Shown here: positions 45,904 through 55,413 of the stretch, piece after piece
Layout: each line of letters opens with the position of its first letter
Position numbering within the stretch: the stretch's first letter is position 1
Source: Saccharicrinis sp963677245
GTDB taxonomy: Bacteria; Bacteroidota; Bacteroidia; Bacteroidales; Marinilabiliaceae
DNA length: 64,000 nucleotides
NCBI GenBank assembly: GCA_963677245.1
Contig: OY781921.1
Location: 1,798,001-1,862,000 of the forward strand
Direction: 5' to 3'
The notes under the pieces: generated by a model
What the model was told of the DNA's origin: nothing
Database searches by the model: none
Seen by the model: only the letters and a program-made list of their open reading frames with translations
Translations under genes and position numbers: made by a program

Positions 45904-47643
45904 ATGAAGTTGATAAACAAGTTTTTACTACTATTTGCTTTTGAACAAGACGAAAAATTGGAAGTGGAAACCAAAACCACACTTTTATTAACCAATGTTT
46001 TAAACTTCTTTCTTTTTGTCATTGTTTTTATAGAAGGAATTGTATCATTACTTGAAGAGAATTTATTTTTTGCAGGCCCTCTTTTGTTCTTTAGTGTGTT
46101 ATTTGCCTTTAACTATTTATATATGGGCAAAAGACCCAATGCTAATTATTATAAAGAAATTTTGTTTGTCTTTATAATGATTACTTTTCTGTTTTTTATT
46201 GTTTTTGGAGGATCAACAGGCGTAAATATCATTTGGGTAGGGAGTTTACCTTTTATTTCCATTAACTTATTTGGAAGGCAAAGAGGTTCTATTTATTCAT
46301 TATTTGTTTTTTTATTTATCATTCTGGACTTTGTTATTCTGTCCAAAATTATTCCTCAGGCACAGGTTTATTCTTTTAATATAGAAGTTCTTTTCTCGAT
46401 TTACTTTTTATTTTCTTTCATCATAGCTTATACTTTAAAGTTTATGTTTGCAGAGGTGATGCTCACAAAAGAACGTGCTATGATTAATTCTCAAAACACA
46501 AAAACATCGCAGGAAGAACAAATCTCGAACCTGTCGAGACAAATAAGAACGCCACTCAGTAATATTACAGGAATACTAGACATTCTTGGCAAAACAAACC
46601 TAACTGATGATCAGCGAGATTACATCAATACCATTCATGCTTCTGCGAATAACATGGTGAATGTAGTTTCAAATATGGTTTCTGCACAAAAATCGGGTTT
46701 AAAGCCAATTACTGAAGAGCAGATTAGTTTTAATCTTTATTCCACTTTAAACAATACTATCAGGTTATTCTCTGAAAACAACAGCAAACAAAAGTTTAGT
46801 TTATCTTTTTCTGCTGATATTCCTTCAACAATGACTGGTAATGCTATTAAAACCAAACAGATATTTTTAAATATTCTGAATAGCATTGCAAAATATAATA
46901 TTTCAGAGGTTACTAAAATCAACATCGAAGTTTCGAGAGGCAACAGTATGCCTGGAAATATCGAGTTAAATTTTAAATTAACCAGCTATAGTTCCATACC
47001 ATTTCCTAAAGAATATAAGTCAGATGATTCTTTATACGAAACCGACATTATTAGATTAAATACATCTAAACATATTCAGTTTTTAGAGTTGGGCTTAACA
47101 CAAAAATTAATTGAGCAAGATGGACACTCTTTAGCTATTCATCCAGGAACTGATGAAACGGTGTTTGAATTTGGTATTACTTTTAAAGAAAACAAACAAA
47201 GTATCTCTGTTCAAAACATTAAAGACAAGGTTGCTAGTAATGACTCATTCTTCAAACCTTCAGTTGACATTAAGGATGCTAACATCCTCTTGGTAGAAGA
47301 TAACTTTAGTAATCAACAAATTATTATACTTTATATTAAAAATGAAGTTAAGAAAATTGAAGTTGCTTACAACGGAAAAGAGGCTTTAGACAAGTTTGGA
47401 AAAGCTAAGTATGACTTAATACTAATGGATGTACAAATGCCTATTATGGATGGTTTTAAAGCCACTCAAAAAATCAGAGAAATTGAGAAAAGCACCAATA
47501 CTCATACTCCAATTATCGCTGTTACGGCAAATGCATTCCCTGAAGACAAAGAAAGATGTATGGCAAGCGGTATGGATGATTATATTAGTAAACCTTTTCA
47601 ACCAGAAGATTTAATTAGTAAGATCAAACACCATCTTAGTTAA
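45904..47643 (+). CDS. Hybrid histidine-kinase-like membrane protein lacking the phospho-acceptor His, with intact receiver
   Basis: 579 residues. Six hydrophobic segments (about 25-180) are followed by a dimerisation-phosphotransfer-like helix where the usual SHEIRTPL reads SRQIRTPL, so His is replaced by Arg212 and Glu by Gln213. The ATPase part is eroded: the N box is LNILNSIAKY (Ser327 at the usual second Asn), no DxGxG box is seen (about 355-365), and only GLTQKLIEQDG recalls the later box. The C-terminal receiver (about 458-577) is canonical, with VEDN, Asp509 in LILMDVQMP, Thr541 and Lys563. It probably cannot autophosphorylate and would need another kinase or act as a phosphate sink. 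Confidence 0.88.
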   Translation: MKLINKFLLLFAFEQDEKLEVETKTTLLLTNVLNFFLFVIVFIEGIVSLLEENLFFAGPLLFFSVLFAFNYLYMGKRPNANYYKEILFVFIMITFLFFIVFGGSTGVNIIWVGSLPFISINLFGRQRGSIYSLFVFLFIILDFVILSKIIPQAQVYSFNIEVLFSIYFLFSFIIAYTLKFMFAEVMLTKERAMINSQNTKTSQEEQISNLSRQIRTPLSNITGILDILGKTNLTDDQRDYINTIHASANNMVNVVSNMVSAQKSGLKPITEEQISFNLYSTLNNTIRLFSENNSKQKFSLSFSADIPSTMTGNAIKTKQIFLNILNSIAKYNISEVTKINIEVSRGNSMPGNIELNFKLTSYSSIPFPKEYKSDDSLYETDIIRLNTSKHIQFLELGLTQKLIEQDGHSLAIHPGTDETVFEFGITFKENKQSISVQNIKDKVASNDSFFKPSVDIKDANILLVEDNFSNQQIIILYIKNEVKKIEVAYNGKEALDKFGKAKYDLILMDVQMPIMDGFKATQKIREIEKSTNTHTPIIAVTANAFPEDKERCMASGMDDYISKPFQPEDLISKIKHHLS

Positions 47644-47682
47644 GATCTTTACTTTTTAAATAGTATCCTAATATTTTTAATA

Positions 47683-50679
47683 TTATTGCGGTAACATGAT
47701 GGCAGCTAAACCTTTTTTTCCATCGATTTTCACTTTAGCTTCCTTATCAAACCTAACATGTTTTATCCAATCATTTTCATATTGAGGAACAATTTCATTC
47801 AAAAAACCCTCATTATAATATCCATCTTCTGTTACTAAGTTAACTGTCAGATATCCCACTCTAAGTGAGGTCAGGTTTTGAAAAAAATGGGTTCCCTGAC
47901 TTGGGTCCACGCAAAATCCATCCAAAGCCGTCTCCACAATTATACGAGCTCCTGATATCTGAGGCCACTTAACAGGAATACCTAAACGAGGATCTTGTGA
48001 TCCCCATCGTCCAGGACCAATCAAAATGTAATTTCTACCTTCATCTAACAAATTTTTATTTAACTGTTCGATTCCGGCAACCATCTTTACCATATTTGAT
48101 GGATGGAAATTAGCTGACTTTACAAATACCACATCACACAAATTATCAATAACACCATTTCCTAAGGCATTGCTTGAATAGATTAATTGTTCCTCTGGTT
48201 TTAGTTCATCAATTTTTTCATTAAAGGTTTCCTCTCCTTCAACTATAGGCCTGATTTGAAGAGGATAAAACACAGGCTTTCCGTCTTTATTTTGAAGATC
48301 AATCGCAAACTCTACTTCAACTGGTTGGTTCATTTCTCGCTGACCTATATCCATTACTTTTTTTACGACTTTTGCAAGTGGGAAAGCATCATTTTTTAAA
48401 ATATTAGAAAAAGTAACCAATGAAATTCCCTTATGCATAATTCCATCCCTAATAATATTGTTTTGATAATCGAAAATAGAGCCAATCCATCTTAAACTGT
48501 TATCCGCCATAGCTTCTTTTATATCCAAATGCAATAAATTAACTGCGTCGTTAACTGATGGCACAAATGAATTGTTATCCATATCCAAAGCAAAAAACTT
48601 TTTTTGCGTATCCTTTATCGTAAACTCTGGAGTAGAAAGCTGCAAAGCTTTTTGCGGATATTCAGGAGAAAAGCGCAATGAAACACCACCTTCTACAATT
48701 TGCTTTCCTAAACCTAAAGCCACATTAACAATTCCATCTTGTGCTCTTTCTGGAGCAATAGGATAAAAATTTACTGATCGAGCCACCCCAGAAACTGTTG
48801 GATAAAACCTATTTTTGTGCAACTGCCCCACCACCTCTTGCAATACAATACCCATCCTTTCTTCATCAATAATATTTAAGGTGGCCTGCATATAAGATTT
48901 GCTCGATTTAAAATAAACAGAGGCATAAACACATTTTATGGCATCTGCAATTTGTTGCATTACCACTTCTGTTTCATCTGTATTAGATATCATATAAGTT
49001 GAGTACACCCCCGCAAATGGCTGATAGTGGCTATCTTCGAGCACGCTGGATGAACGCACAGCAATTGGGTTATCAATAACAGAAACAAATTGACGGAGAT
49101 ATAAATCGGACTTATGTGGTAATTCTGCCTGCACAAACTTTTCTAAAATTTCTTCATCTGACAAATCCGACAAGCCGACTTCGTAGAGATTATTTTGCTC
49201 CATAAATATCTCAAAAATGTCAGTTCCAATCACCACTGTACGAGGAATTGTAACTTTAACCTCTTCAAAATCCAACTCCTCTGAATTTTTATTTATAATC
49301 GTATTTAGAAAAGCTAAACCTCTTGCTTTACCTCCAATTGAGCCCTCTCCAATTCTGGCAAAGCGAACGAATTCATCATAAGTGTCCGGATAGAATGTTG
49401 CTATAACTCCTTTATTTTTAGATATCCGAAAGTTTACAATTGTGCTATGCAAAAATTGTTTTGACGCTTCTAAACTTCCAAAATCTTCTACTTTTAAGTT
49501 TTTAATTACCTCTGCGATTGGAAACAAAGCCCTGGCCTTAAGCCATTTTGAAATATGATCCCTTTGAAAATGGTATTGTAAGGATTCGTCCGGAAGGTTA
49601 AAAAGTTTTTCCTGTAGTTCTTTTAAATCTTTTACCCTACCAACCTCTTCTCCACTACCAGGATCAACAAAAACAAAGTCGCCAAAAGCCAGATTTACTT
49701 TAAGAAATTGTTTTAACTCCTGAAGCAATGTTTTGGAGTATTTATATAGAAACCCAACCTTGATTTGCTTGGCAATCTTCTCCATTTCAATATCAGAAGA
49801 TTGCAATAAAAATGGCATGTAAGCGTCATCCTGCTTCACTTTTTCAGCCAATTCTATTCCTGCTTTAGCATATTTAATTCCATCTTTATTGAATGAAACA
49901 TCAGAAATAACTCCTAAGGCGTTAGTCTTATACTTCTGATAAATTTGAATCGCTTCTTCATAGTTTCTGGCTAATAATATCTTTGGTCTTCCTCTTAATC
50001 GCATCATCTTTTGATGCTCATTAAGACCTTCTGACATAAACTTTTTGGACTGATTAAATACAATTCTATATATGGTTGGCAAGTAGCTCGAATAGTAGCG
50101 AATAGAATCTTCTACTAAAATAATACATTGAACCCCAACCGCTAAAATATCATGAGCAGCATTCATTTCATCCTCTATCAGCTTAATGATTGCCACTAAA
50201 ATATCTGCATTTCCCAACCAACAAAAAATATGGTCAATGGCGGCCGTATCTTCTTTACTTAATTTCAAACTTACTTCACGAGAAAAGGGAGTCAATACAA
50301 CAATAGGAATATTCGGATAATCTTTCTTTATATTTTTCGATAAACTAAAAGGATCCATTCCTCCAATACTAAGCATCGAAATAATCAAATCTACTTTAGT
50401 AGTCTTTAAAATATTCAGTGCATCTTTTGCCGTAGATACCTGAATAAAGTGAGGTGGATATCTAAGGTTCAATGATACATATTCATTAAAAATCTGCTCC
50501 TCAATACGTCCATCTTCCTCCAATAAGAATGCATCGTAGTTACTTGATATTAATAGAACCGTCTGAATTCGTTTTTGCATCAGCTTATTAAAAGCTGTTT
50601 GTGTAAAGATGCTTGAATATTCCATTTCATCCATATTATTCAACAAAGTTATGGAAATAATACGGCTAATACCTGTCAT
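47683..50679 (-). CDS. Receiver-like plus PEP-synthase-type ATP-grasp protein without phosphohistidine domain
   Basis: 998 residues. A degenerate receiver-like domain (about 38-170, with SMLS where Asp is expected) and a second receiver-like domain (about 184-325, with ILVED and Asp260 in GVISDVSF) precede a PPDK/PEP-synthase N-terminal ATP-grasp domain (about 440-815). That domain contains GEGSIGGKARGL, NPIAVRSSSVLEDS, PFAGVYSTY and YPLQIRP. The mobile phosphohistidine domain (TSHxA type) and the PEP barrel are absent. An unassigned C-terminal domain (about 830-998) contains NYILIGPGRWGSQDPRLG. It may phosphorylate a partner in trans or sense ATP. The start could be at ATG 50679, 50634 or 50625. 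It is divergent from gdhA. Confidence 0.85.
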   Translation of the reverse strand: MTGISRIISITLLNNMDEMEYSSIFTQTAFNKLMQKRIQTVLLISSNYDAFLLEEDGRIEEQIFNEYVSLNLRYPPHFIQVSTAKDALNILKTTKVDLIISMLSIGGMDPFSLSKNIKKDYPNIPIVVLTPFSREVSLKLSKEDTAAIDHIFCWLGNADILVAIIKLIEDEMNAAHDILAVGVQCIILVEDSIRYYSSYLPTIYRIVFNQSKKFMSEGLNEHQKMMRLRGRPKILLARNYEEAIQIYQKYKTNALGVISDVSFNKDGIKYAKAGIELAEKVKQDDAYMPFLLQSSDIEMEKIAKQIKVGFLYKYSKTLLQELKQFLKVNLAFGDFVFVDPGSGEEVGRVKDLKELQEKLFNLPDESLQYHFQRDHISKWLKARALFPIAEVIKNLKVEDFGSLEASKQFLHSTIVNFRISKNKGVIATFYPDTYDEFVRFARIGEGSIGGKARGLAFLNTIINKNSEELDFEEVKVTIPRTVVIGTDIFEIFMEQNNLYEVGLSDLSDEEILEKFVQAELPHKSDLYLRQFVSVIDNPIAVRSSSVLEDSHYQPFAGVYSTYMISNTDETEVVMQQIADAIKCVYASVYFKSSKSYMQATLNIIDEERMGIVLQEVVGQLHKNRFYPTVSGVARSVNFYPIAPERAQDGIVNVALGLGKQIVEGGVSLRFSPEYPQKALQLSTPEFTIKDTQKKFFALDMDNNSFVPSVNDAVNLLHLDIKEAMADNSLRWIGSIFDYQNNIIRDGIMHKGISLVTFSNILKNDAFPLAKVVKKVMDIGQREMNQPVEVEFAIDLQNKDGKPVFYPLQIRPIVEGEETFNEKIDELKPEEQLIYSSNALGNGVIDNLCDVVFVKSANFHPSNMVKMVAGIEQLNKNLLDEGRNYILIGPGRWGSQDPRLGIPVKWPQISGARIIVETALDGFCVDPSQGTHFFQNLTSLRVGYLTVNLVTEDGYYNEGFLNEIVPQYENDWIKHVRFDKEAKVKIDGKKGLAAIMLPQ

Positions 50680-50796
50680 ATCTTACTTAAACCCTGTGAC
50701 AAATATCAGTTTATTAAATAGCTCAATTATTGGAGGTTTAATATAAAAATACCTAACTTTTATTCTATCCAATTCAAACATCTAAATCTCTGTATT

Positions 50797-52149
50797 ATGA
50801 AAACTCAAGTACAAATGTATATAGAGAGTTTTATTGATAATCTTGTTATCAAGAACCCAGCTCAACCCGAATACCATCAAGCTGTTTACGAAGTTCTTCA
50901 ATCTTTACAAAACTATCTGGAAGAGAATCCTCATTATATTCAAAGTGGTATTCTGGAACGTTTAGTCGAACCTGAGAGAATTATAATTTTTAGAGTTCCC
51001 TGGCTAAATGATATTGGCAAACTAGTTGTTAACAGAGGATTTAGAATCGAAATGAATAGTGCTTTAGGGCCCTATAAAGGAGGTTTGCGCTTTCACCCAA
51101 CTGTTAACCTGGGGATATTAAAATTTTTAGCCTTTGAACAAGTCTTAAAAAACAGCCTTACAACTTTACCTATGGGTGGTGGCAAAGGAGGTTCTGATTT
51201 TGATCCTAAAGGAAAATCGGACAATGAAGTGATGCGATTTTGCCAAAGTTTTATGACTGAACTTTATAGACATATTGGTGCTAATACAGACATTCCTGCA
51301 GGAGATATCGGAGTTGGAGGTAGGGAAATAGGTTATTTATTTGGCCAATATAAAAGAATTAAAAATGAGTTTTCGGGTGTTTTAACAGGTAAAGGTATTA
51401 ATTGGGGAGGCAGTTTAATCCGCCCCGAAGCAACCGGTTATGGTAATGTGTATTTTGCCCAGGAAATGCTGCAAACACGAAATGAAAGCTTTAAAAACAA
51501 AAAAGTATTAATTTCAGGTTCTGGTAATGTCGCACAGTTTTCAGCAGAAAAAGTAATCGAGTTAGACGGTAAAGTCCTATCCATGTCTGATAGCAGTGGC
51601 TATATTTTTGATCCAGATGGAATTTCAATTGAAAAATTGGAATATATCAAGGATCTAAAAAACAAACAACGAGGAAGAATTAAAGAATACGCTGAAAAAT
51701 ACAAGGTCAAATATGTAGAAAATGCACGTCCCTGGAATGAAGAAGCACACATAGCCTTACCGTGTGCCACCCAAAATGAAATTGAAAATGATGATGCTAA
51801 AGCACTGATTAAAAATGGGTGTATTTGCATTTCCGAAGGAGCCAATATGCCATGCACCCCAGACGCTATTAACCTAATTATTGAGAATAAAATTCTATAT
51901 GGTCCAGGTAAAGCGGCCAATGCTGGAGGAGTAGCTGTGTCTGGATTTGAGATGAGTCAGGATGCAATGAGATTATCCTGGGATAGGAATGAAGTGGATC
52001 AGAGGCTCCAGTCTATTATGAAACAAATTCATTCAACATGTATGAAATATGGCAAAAAACGAGGTGGTTACATAAACTATATGGATGGAGCCAATATTGG
52101 AGGTTTTGTAAAAGTAGCAGATGCAATGCTGGATCAAGGTGCTGTATAG
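50797..52149 (+). CDS. gdhA: Glutamate dehydrogenase, hexameric, NADP-type by loop sequence
   Basis: 450 residues. Substrate-binding PYKGGLRFHPTVN and catalytic PMGGGKGGSDFDPKGKSD are intact, and the dinucleotide fold reads SGSGNVAQFSAEKV. The loop after the second strand reads SMSDSSG, as in NADP-dependent enzymes such as E. coli GdhA. It converts 2-oxoglutarate and ammonia to glutamate. It is divergent from the PEP-synthase-like gene and is followed by an SRPBCC lipoprotein gene. A paralogue lies at 58367-59704. Confidence 0.94.
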   Translation: MKTQVQMYIESFIDNLVIKNPAQPEYHQAVYEVLQSLQNYLEENPHYIQSGILERLVEPERIIIFRVPWLNDIGKLVVNRGFRIEMNSALGPYKGGLRFHPTVNLGILKFLAFEQVLKNSLTTLPMGGGKGGSDFDPKGKSDNEVMRFCQSFMTELYRHIGANTDIPAGDIGVGGREIGYLFGQYKRIKNEFSGVLTGKGINWGGSLIRPEATGYGNVYFAQEMLQTRNESFKNKKVLISGSGNVAQFSAEKVIELDGKVLSMSDSSGYIFDPDGISIEKLEYIKDLKNKQRGRIKEYAEKYKVKYVENARPWNEEAHIALPCATQNEIENDDAKALIKNGCICISEGANMPCTPDAINLIIENKILYGPGKAANAGGVAVSGFEMSQDAMRLSWDRNEVDQRLQSIMKQIHSTCMKYGKKRGGYINYMDGANIGGFVKVADAMLDQGAV

Positions 52150-52187
52150 ATGTCATATTCTCTATTTAAATTTTCACTATTTATACT

Positions 52188-52724
52188 ATGAAGACAACTA
52201 CAATACTATTCATGATTCTAATTCTAAATGCGTGTAACAGCGAACATATAAATGAAAAAAGTAATACATTAACTACTTTCTCTTTTAGTTTTGAAAGCCG
52301 AATCAATTCTAATAATTATGCCGTTTTCGATACCTTAACAGGTAATGTTAAACCATGGTGGGATCATACCTTCTCAAAAGATCCAAAGATTCTATATATT
52401 GATTCTCATCCCGGTGGTTCATTTATGGAAATTTTTGACGATAAAGGAAATGGTGTTCGCCATGCAGTTATAACAGCTTCAGAACGTGGTAAACTATTAA
52501 GAATGGAAGGTCCTTTAGGGTTAGCTGGCCATGCTATTCTTTTGGTTACCACAATTGAACTTAAGTCAATAGATAAAAATACAACTTTATTAACATTAAG
52601 CGTTCACGCTTCAGGTGAGATTAAGCCTGATTGGACTGCTGTTGTTGAAAAGGTTTGGAGACACTTTATAAATGAAAGATTAAAACCTTATATCGAAGGA
52701 ACTTTAATTAAACAGAACAGTTAA
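52188..52724 (+). CDS. SRPBCC/AHSA1-type lipoprotein
   Basis: 178 residues. The lipobox is LILNAC (Cys16). The fold pattern FSFSFESRINSNNYAVFDTLTG, then PWWDHTFSKDPKILYIDSHPGG, SFMEIFDDKGNG and TIELKSIDKNTTLLTLSVHASGE, is that of START/AHSA1-like proteins seen in Bacteroidota. The ligand is unknown. It is 38 bases behind gdhA, so it may share its transcript. Confidence 0.7.
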   Translation: MKTTTILFMILILNACNSEHINEKSNTLTTFSFSFESRINSNNYAVFDTLTGNVKPWWDHTFSKDPKILYIDSHPGGSFMEIFDDKGNGVRHAVITASERGKLLRMEGPLGLAGHAILLVTTIELKSIDKNTTLLTLSVHASGEIKPDWTAVVEKVWRHFINERLKPYIEGTLIKQNS

Positions 52725-52773
52725 TTTGAATTTTTATCATATTTGCACCTTATTTAATTAAGTAGATTAAAAT

Positions 52774-53832
52774 ATGATACAGTTTAATATCTCACCTTTA
52801 CCAAACGACCTAAACGATGAAATTAAGTACAAAATTGATCATAAGGCAAAACCACTTGGTTCATTAGGTCAACTTGAAAAAATTGCATATCAAATTTGCA
52901 GAATACAGCATACTACAATACCAAAATTAAACAAGCCCAATATTATGGTTGTTGGTTCTGATCATCACATTTGTGAAGAAGGAGTTAGTCCTTGCCCTCA
53001 GGAGATAACCTGGCAACAAATGATTAATTTTTCTAACGGTGGTGGTGGAATTGGATTATTTTCAAGCCATAGCAATATGAATCTAACTATTGTTGATGCG
53101 GGTGTTGATTACGATTTATCCGGAAATCCTAAAATTATTAATGCAAAAGTTAAGAATGGTTCTGGAAATTTTTTAACAGGCTCTGCCATGAGCAATGAAG
53201 AATGCCTAATGGCAATGAATAATGGTGCTAACATTGTTACAGGATTAAATGAAGAAGGTTGTAATGTTATAGGATTTGGAGAAATGGGAATTGGTAACAC
53301 CTCTCCTGCTTCTATTCTTATGAGCCTATATTGTAATATCCCTCTAGAAAAATGTGTTGGCCCAGGAAGCGGATTAGATACTCAAGGTGTTAATCAAAAA
53401 CTAATTACGCTGCAAAATTCAGTAAATAATCACCCTAATTTATCTGATCCATTTGAAATACTATCCCAATTTGGCGGTTTAGAAATTGCGACAATAGCGG
53501 GCGCTATGCTTAAAGCAGCAGAATTAAAAATGCTCATTCTTAATGACGGTTTTATAATTACATCCGCTTTATTGGCAGCACAGGCTATTAATCCATTAGT
53601 TCTGGAATATGTAATACACTCTCATCATTCAAAAGAAGGAGGACATGCCTTGATGATGGAATACTTAGATGCTGAACCTGTTTTAAATCTGGACTTAAGA
53701 TTAGGTGAAGGAACAGGTGCCGCTTTGGCCTATCCAATAATTGAAGGAGCTGTGAAGATGATTAACAATATGACTTCCTTTGAAGAAGGTAAAATAACAG
53801 ATACCACTAAAAAAGGGATCAGAATATTATAA
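52774..53832 (+). CDS. cobT: Nicotinate-nucleotide:dimethylbenzimidazole phosphoribosyltransferase
   Basis: 352 residues, the family length. KIDHKAKPLGSLGQLEKIAYQI, VVGSDHHICEEGVSP and GFGEMGIGNTSPAS are diagnostic, and the catalytic Glu is in the C-terminal LGEGTGAALAYP. CobT makes alpha-ribazole phosphate for the lower ligand of cobalamin. It is isolated here with no other cobalamin gene, which fits salvage or lower-ligand remodelling. A bidirectional terminator follows. Confidence 0.95.
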   Translation: MIQFNISPLPNDLNDEIKYKIDHKAKPLGSLGQLEKIAYQICRIQHTTIPKLNKPNIMVVGSDHHICEEGVSPCPQEITWQQMINFSNGGGGIGLFSSHSNMNLTIVDAGVDYDLSGNPKIINAKVKNGSGNFLTGSAMSNEECLMAMNNGANIVTGLNEEGCNVIGFGEMGIGNTSPASILMSLYCNIPLEKCVGPGSGLDTQGVNQKLITLQNSVNNHPNLSDPFEILSQFGGLEIATIAGAMLKAAELKMLILNDGFIITSALLAAQAINPLVLEYVIHSHHSKEGGHALMMEYLDAEPVLNLDLRLGEGTGAALAYPIIEGAVKMINNMTSFEEGKITDTTKKGIRIL

Positions 53833-53848
53833 TTGATAACTTCTATGT

Positions 53849-53882
53849 AAAAAAAAAGGGAATCTTTCGATTCCCTTTTTTC
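53849..53882. terminator. Bidirectional terminator between cobT and the exbD operon
   Basis: Stem AAAGGGAATC / GATTCCCTTT with a 4-base loop, flanked by A and T runs on both sides, so it serves both convergent transcripts. Confidence 0.9.
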
Positions 53883-53900
53883 TTTTAGTATATCAGGATA

Positions 53901-54371
53901 TTACATCTCTGTTTTCTGACGCGCTGAATAGTTAATTTTAAGCGCTTGAGCTTTACGCAATGCCTGCTTTATTTCAGTAATAATTCCCATTGGACAATCA
54001 TAGTCAGCTTTGATTGAAGTAGTCATCTTAGGACGATCTGCTTCTCTCATATCTTCACGCTCTTGAGCGATGTAACTTTGAATATCCGCAACAGTAGCAA
54101 ACTGGTCATTTAACTGAACCCTAGGCTCAGATCCATATAAACCTTTATAAGGTCCCTTTGGTACACCCACATAAATGTAAGTTACCAAACTCTTTTTTTC
54201 CAGTTTTGCAAGTTCAGTTGCTTCAGGAGCTCTTACCTGTACTTTTAAATCAACCTCCTTCATGGTTGTTGACACCATAAAGAAGAATAAAAGCATAAAC
54301 ACGATATCAGGCAAAGATGCTGTATTGATAGCTTGACCACTATCACTTTTCTTTTTTCTAAACTTTGCCAT
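53901..54371 (-). CDS. exbD: ExbD/TolR-type biopolymer transport protein (second copy)
   Basis: 156 residues. One membrane helix (about 21-40, with SLPDIVFMLLFFFMVSTTM; the Asp in DIVF is the proton-relay residue) and a periplasmic domain with a pYxxGxRVQLN-like region. It belongs to the TonB-motor family that energises SusC-type receptors. It is three bases after the first exbD, in an operon exbB-membrane protein-exbD-exbD. No tonB is in the window. Confidence 0.93.
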   Translation of the reverse strand: MAKFRKKKSDSGQAINTASLPDIVFMLLFFFMVSTTMKEVDLKVQVRAPEATELAKLEKKSLVTYIYVGVPKGPYKGLYGSEPRVQLNDQFATVADIQSYIAQEREDMREADRPKMTTSIKADYDCPMGIITEIKQALRKAQALKINYSARQKTEM

Positions 54372-54373
54372 AA

Positions 54374-54946
54374 TTAATTACCAATGTTTTTAGGTTCTGC
54401 TTCAGAAATCTTTTGTGGATAAATCGTACGAACGGCTCTTTGCTGATCTTCATCAAGATCCTCATAGTCTTTACCCCATTTTTTCCTCGCTAAGTCATTT
54501 CTAACCTCAGTATAAGCTCTTTGTAGTTCATTTTGAACCATCAAATAAGCCTGATACGTTGTTCCATTATCATTTTGTAAAGAAATTACACCTTTTGTTA
54601 CCTTAACAGCTCCGAAATAATCTACCTCTGCATCTTTAAACTCTGGTAAATCATCGGAATTATTTGGATTTAATATAAATTCTTTAGCAGCTTCCTTGAG
54701 TTCTTCTATCTCCATGGGCTTCTTTTCCACCAAAAGTTGGTTGTTGCTGTTCAAAAGAACCTCAAAAACATTTCTATCTTTAATTGGTGGTGGCTCAGGC
54801 TGATCCTCCTCTACAAGAGGTGGCAAAAGCCTAGCTAAACCTGAATCTGTACTCATGGTAGTAGTTACAAGGAAGAATATTAGCAAAAGGAATGCAATAT
54901 CGGCCATAGAACCGGCATTCACTTCTTGCACGTCTCTTTTTCCCAT
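54374..54946 (-). CDS. exbD: ExbD/TolR-type biopolymer transport protein (first copy)
   Basis: 190 residues. One membrane helix with SMADIAFLLLIFFLVTTTM (about 12-30, proton-relay Asp in ADIAF), then an acidic Pro-rich linker (PPLVEEDQPEPPP) and a periplasmic domain. The C-terminal extension rich in Glu/Asp/Lys (KKWGKDYEDLDEDQQRAV) is longer than in the second copy. It is the partner of the ExbB encoded upstream. Confidence 0.93.
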   Translation of the reverse strand: MGKRDVQEVNAGSMADIAFLLLIFFLVTTTMSTDSGLARLLPPLVEEDQPEPPPIKDRNVFEVLLNSNNQLLVEKKPMEIEELKEAAKEFILNPNNSDDLPEFKDAEVDYFGAVKVTKGVISLQNDNGTTYQAYLMVQNELQRAYTEVRNDLARKKWGKDYEDLDEDQQRAVRTIYPQKISEAEPKNIGN

Positions 54947-54959
54947 AATTACCTCCTAA

Positions 54960-55406
54960 TTATTTAAAAATTCTTGATAATTCCGAACCTAAAATAGCTA
55001 CTACTACAATACCTAATAAAGCATAAGTTCCATAAAGGAAAGCTCCTGCCATTTTAAGCATCGCCGGAACATTGTCAGCTCCTTCATAACCTTCAAGATT
55101 CATTGGAGTACCATCAGCTAAGCTGTATGAAATTAATGCAATCACAACTAAAACGGCAATTGAGATTAAACTTCGAACAGCATTTTTTGGATTTAGTACT
55201 ACATTAACTACTTCAAACAAAATGGTACAAATAGCTGTAGCAACAACTAATAATTTAGCCCAGTTTAAAAGTAAGTCAGTGTAAACTGGTGTTGAATACG
55301 CCTCTCCCGGAACTTCTCCTCCGGTAAAGTAAAGTATAGTAAACACAACAGTTACAGCTAACAATCCATATAGTACAAAACTTAATATTTTTGATAGCTT
55401 AGTCAT
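54960..55406 (-). CDS. Small multi-spanning membrane protein of the ExbB/D operon
   Basis: 148 residues with about four hydrophobic helices (start LSKILSFVLYGLLAVTVVFT; a last helix near FLYGTYALLGIVVVAILGSEL). No enzymatic motif. It sits between exbB and exbD (gaps of 7 and 13 bases), a place where Bacteroidota often carry a gene like this. It may be an accessory part of the motor. The role is inferred. Confidence 0.75.
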   Translation of the reverse strand: MTKLSKILSFVLYGLLAVTVVFTILYFTGGEVPGEAYSTPVYTDLLLNWAKLLVVATAICTILFEVVNVVLNPKNAVRSLISIAVLVVIALISYSLADGTPMNLEGYEGADNVPAMLKMAGAFLYGTYALLGIVVVAILGSELSRIFK

Positions 55407-55413
55407 TGTCTAA

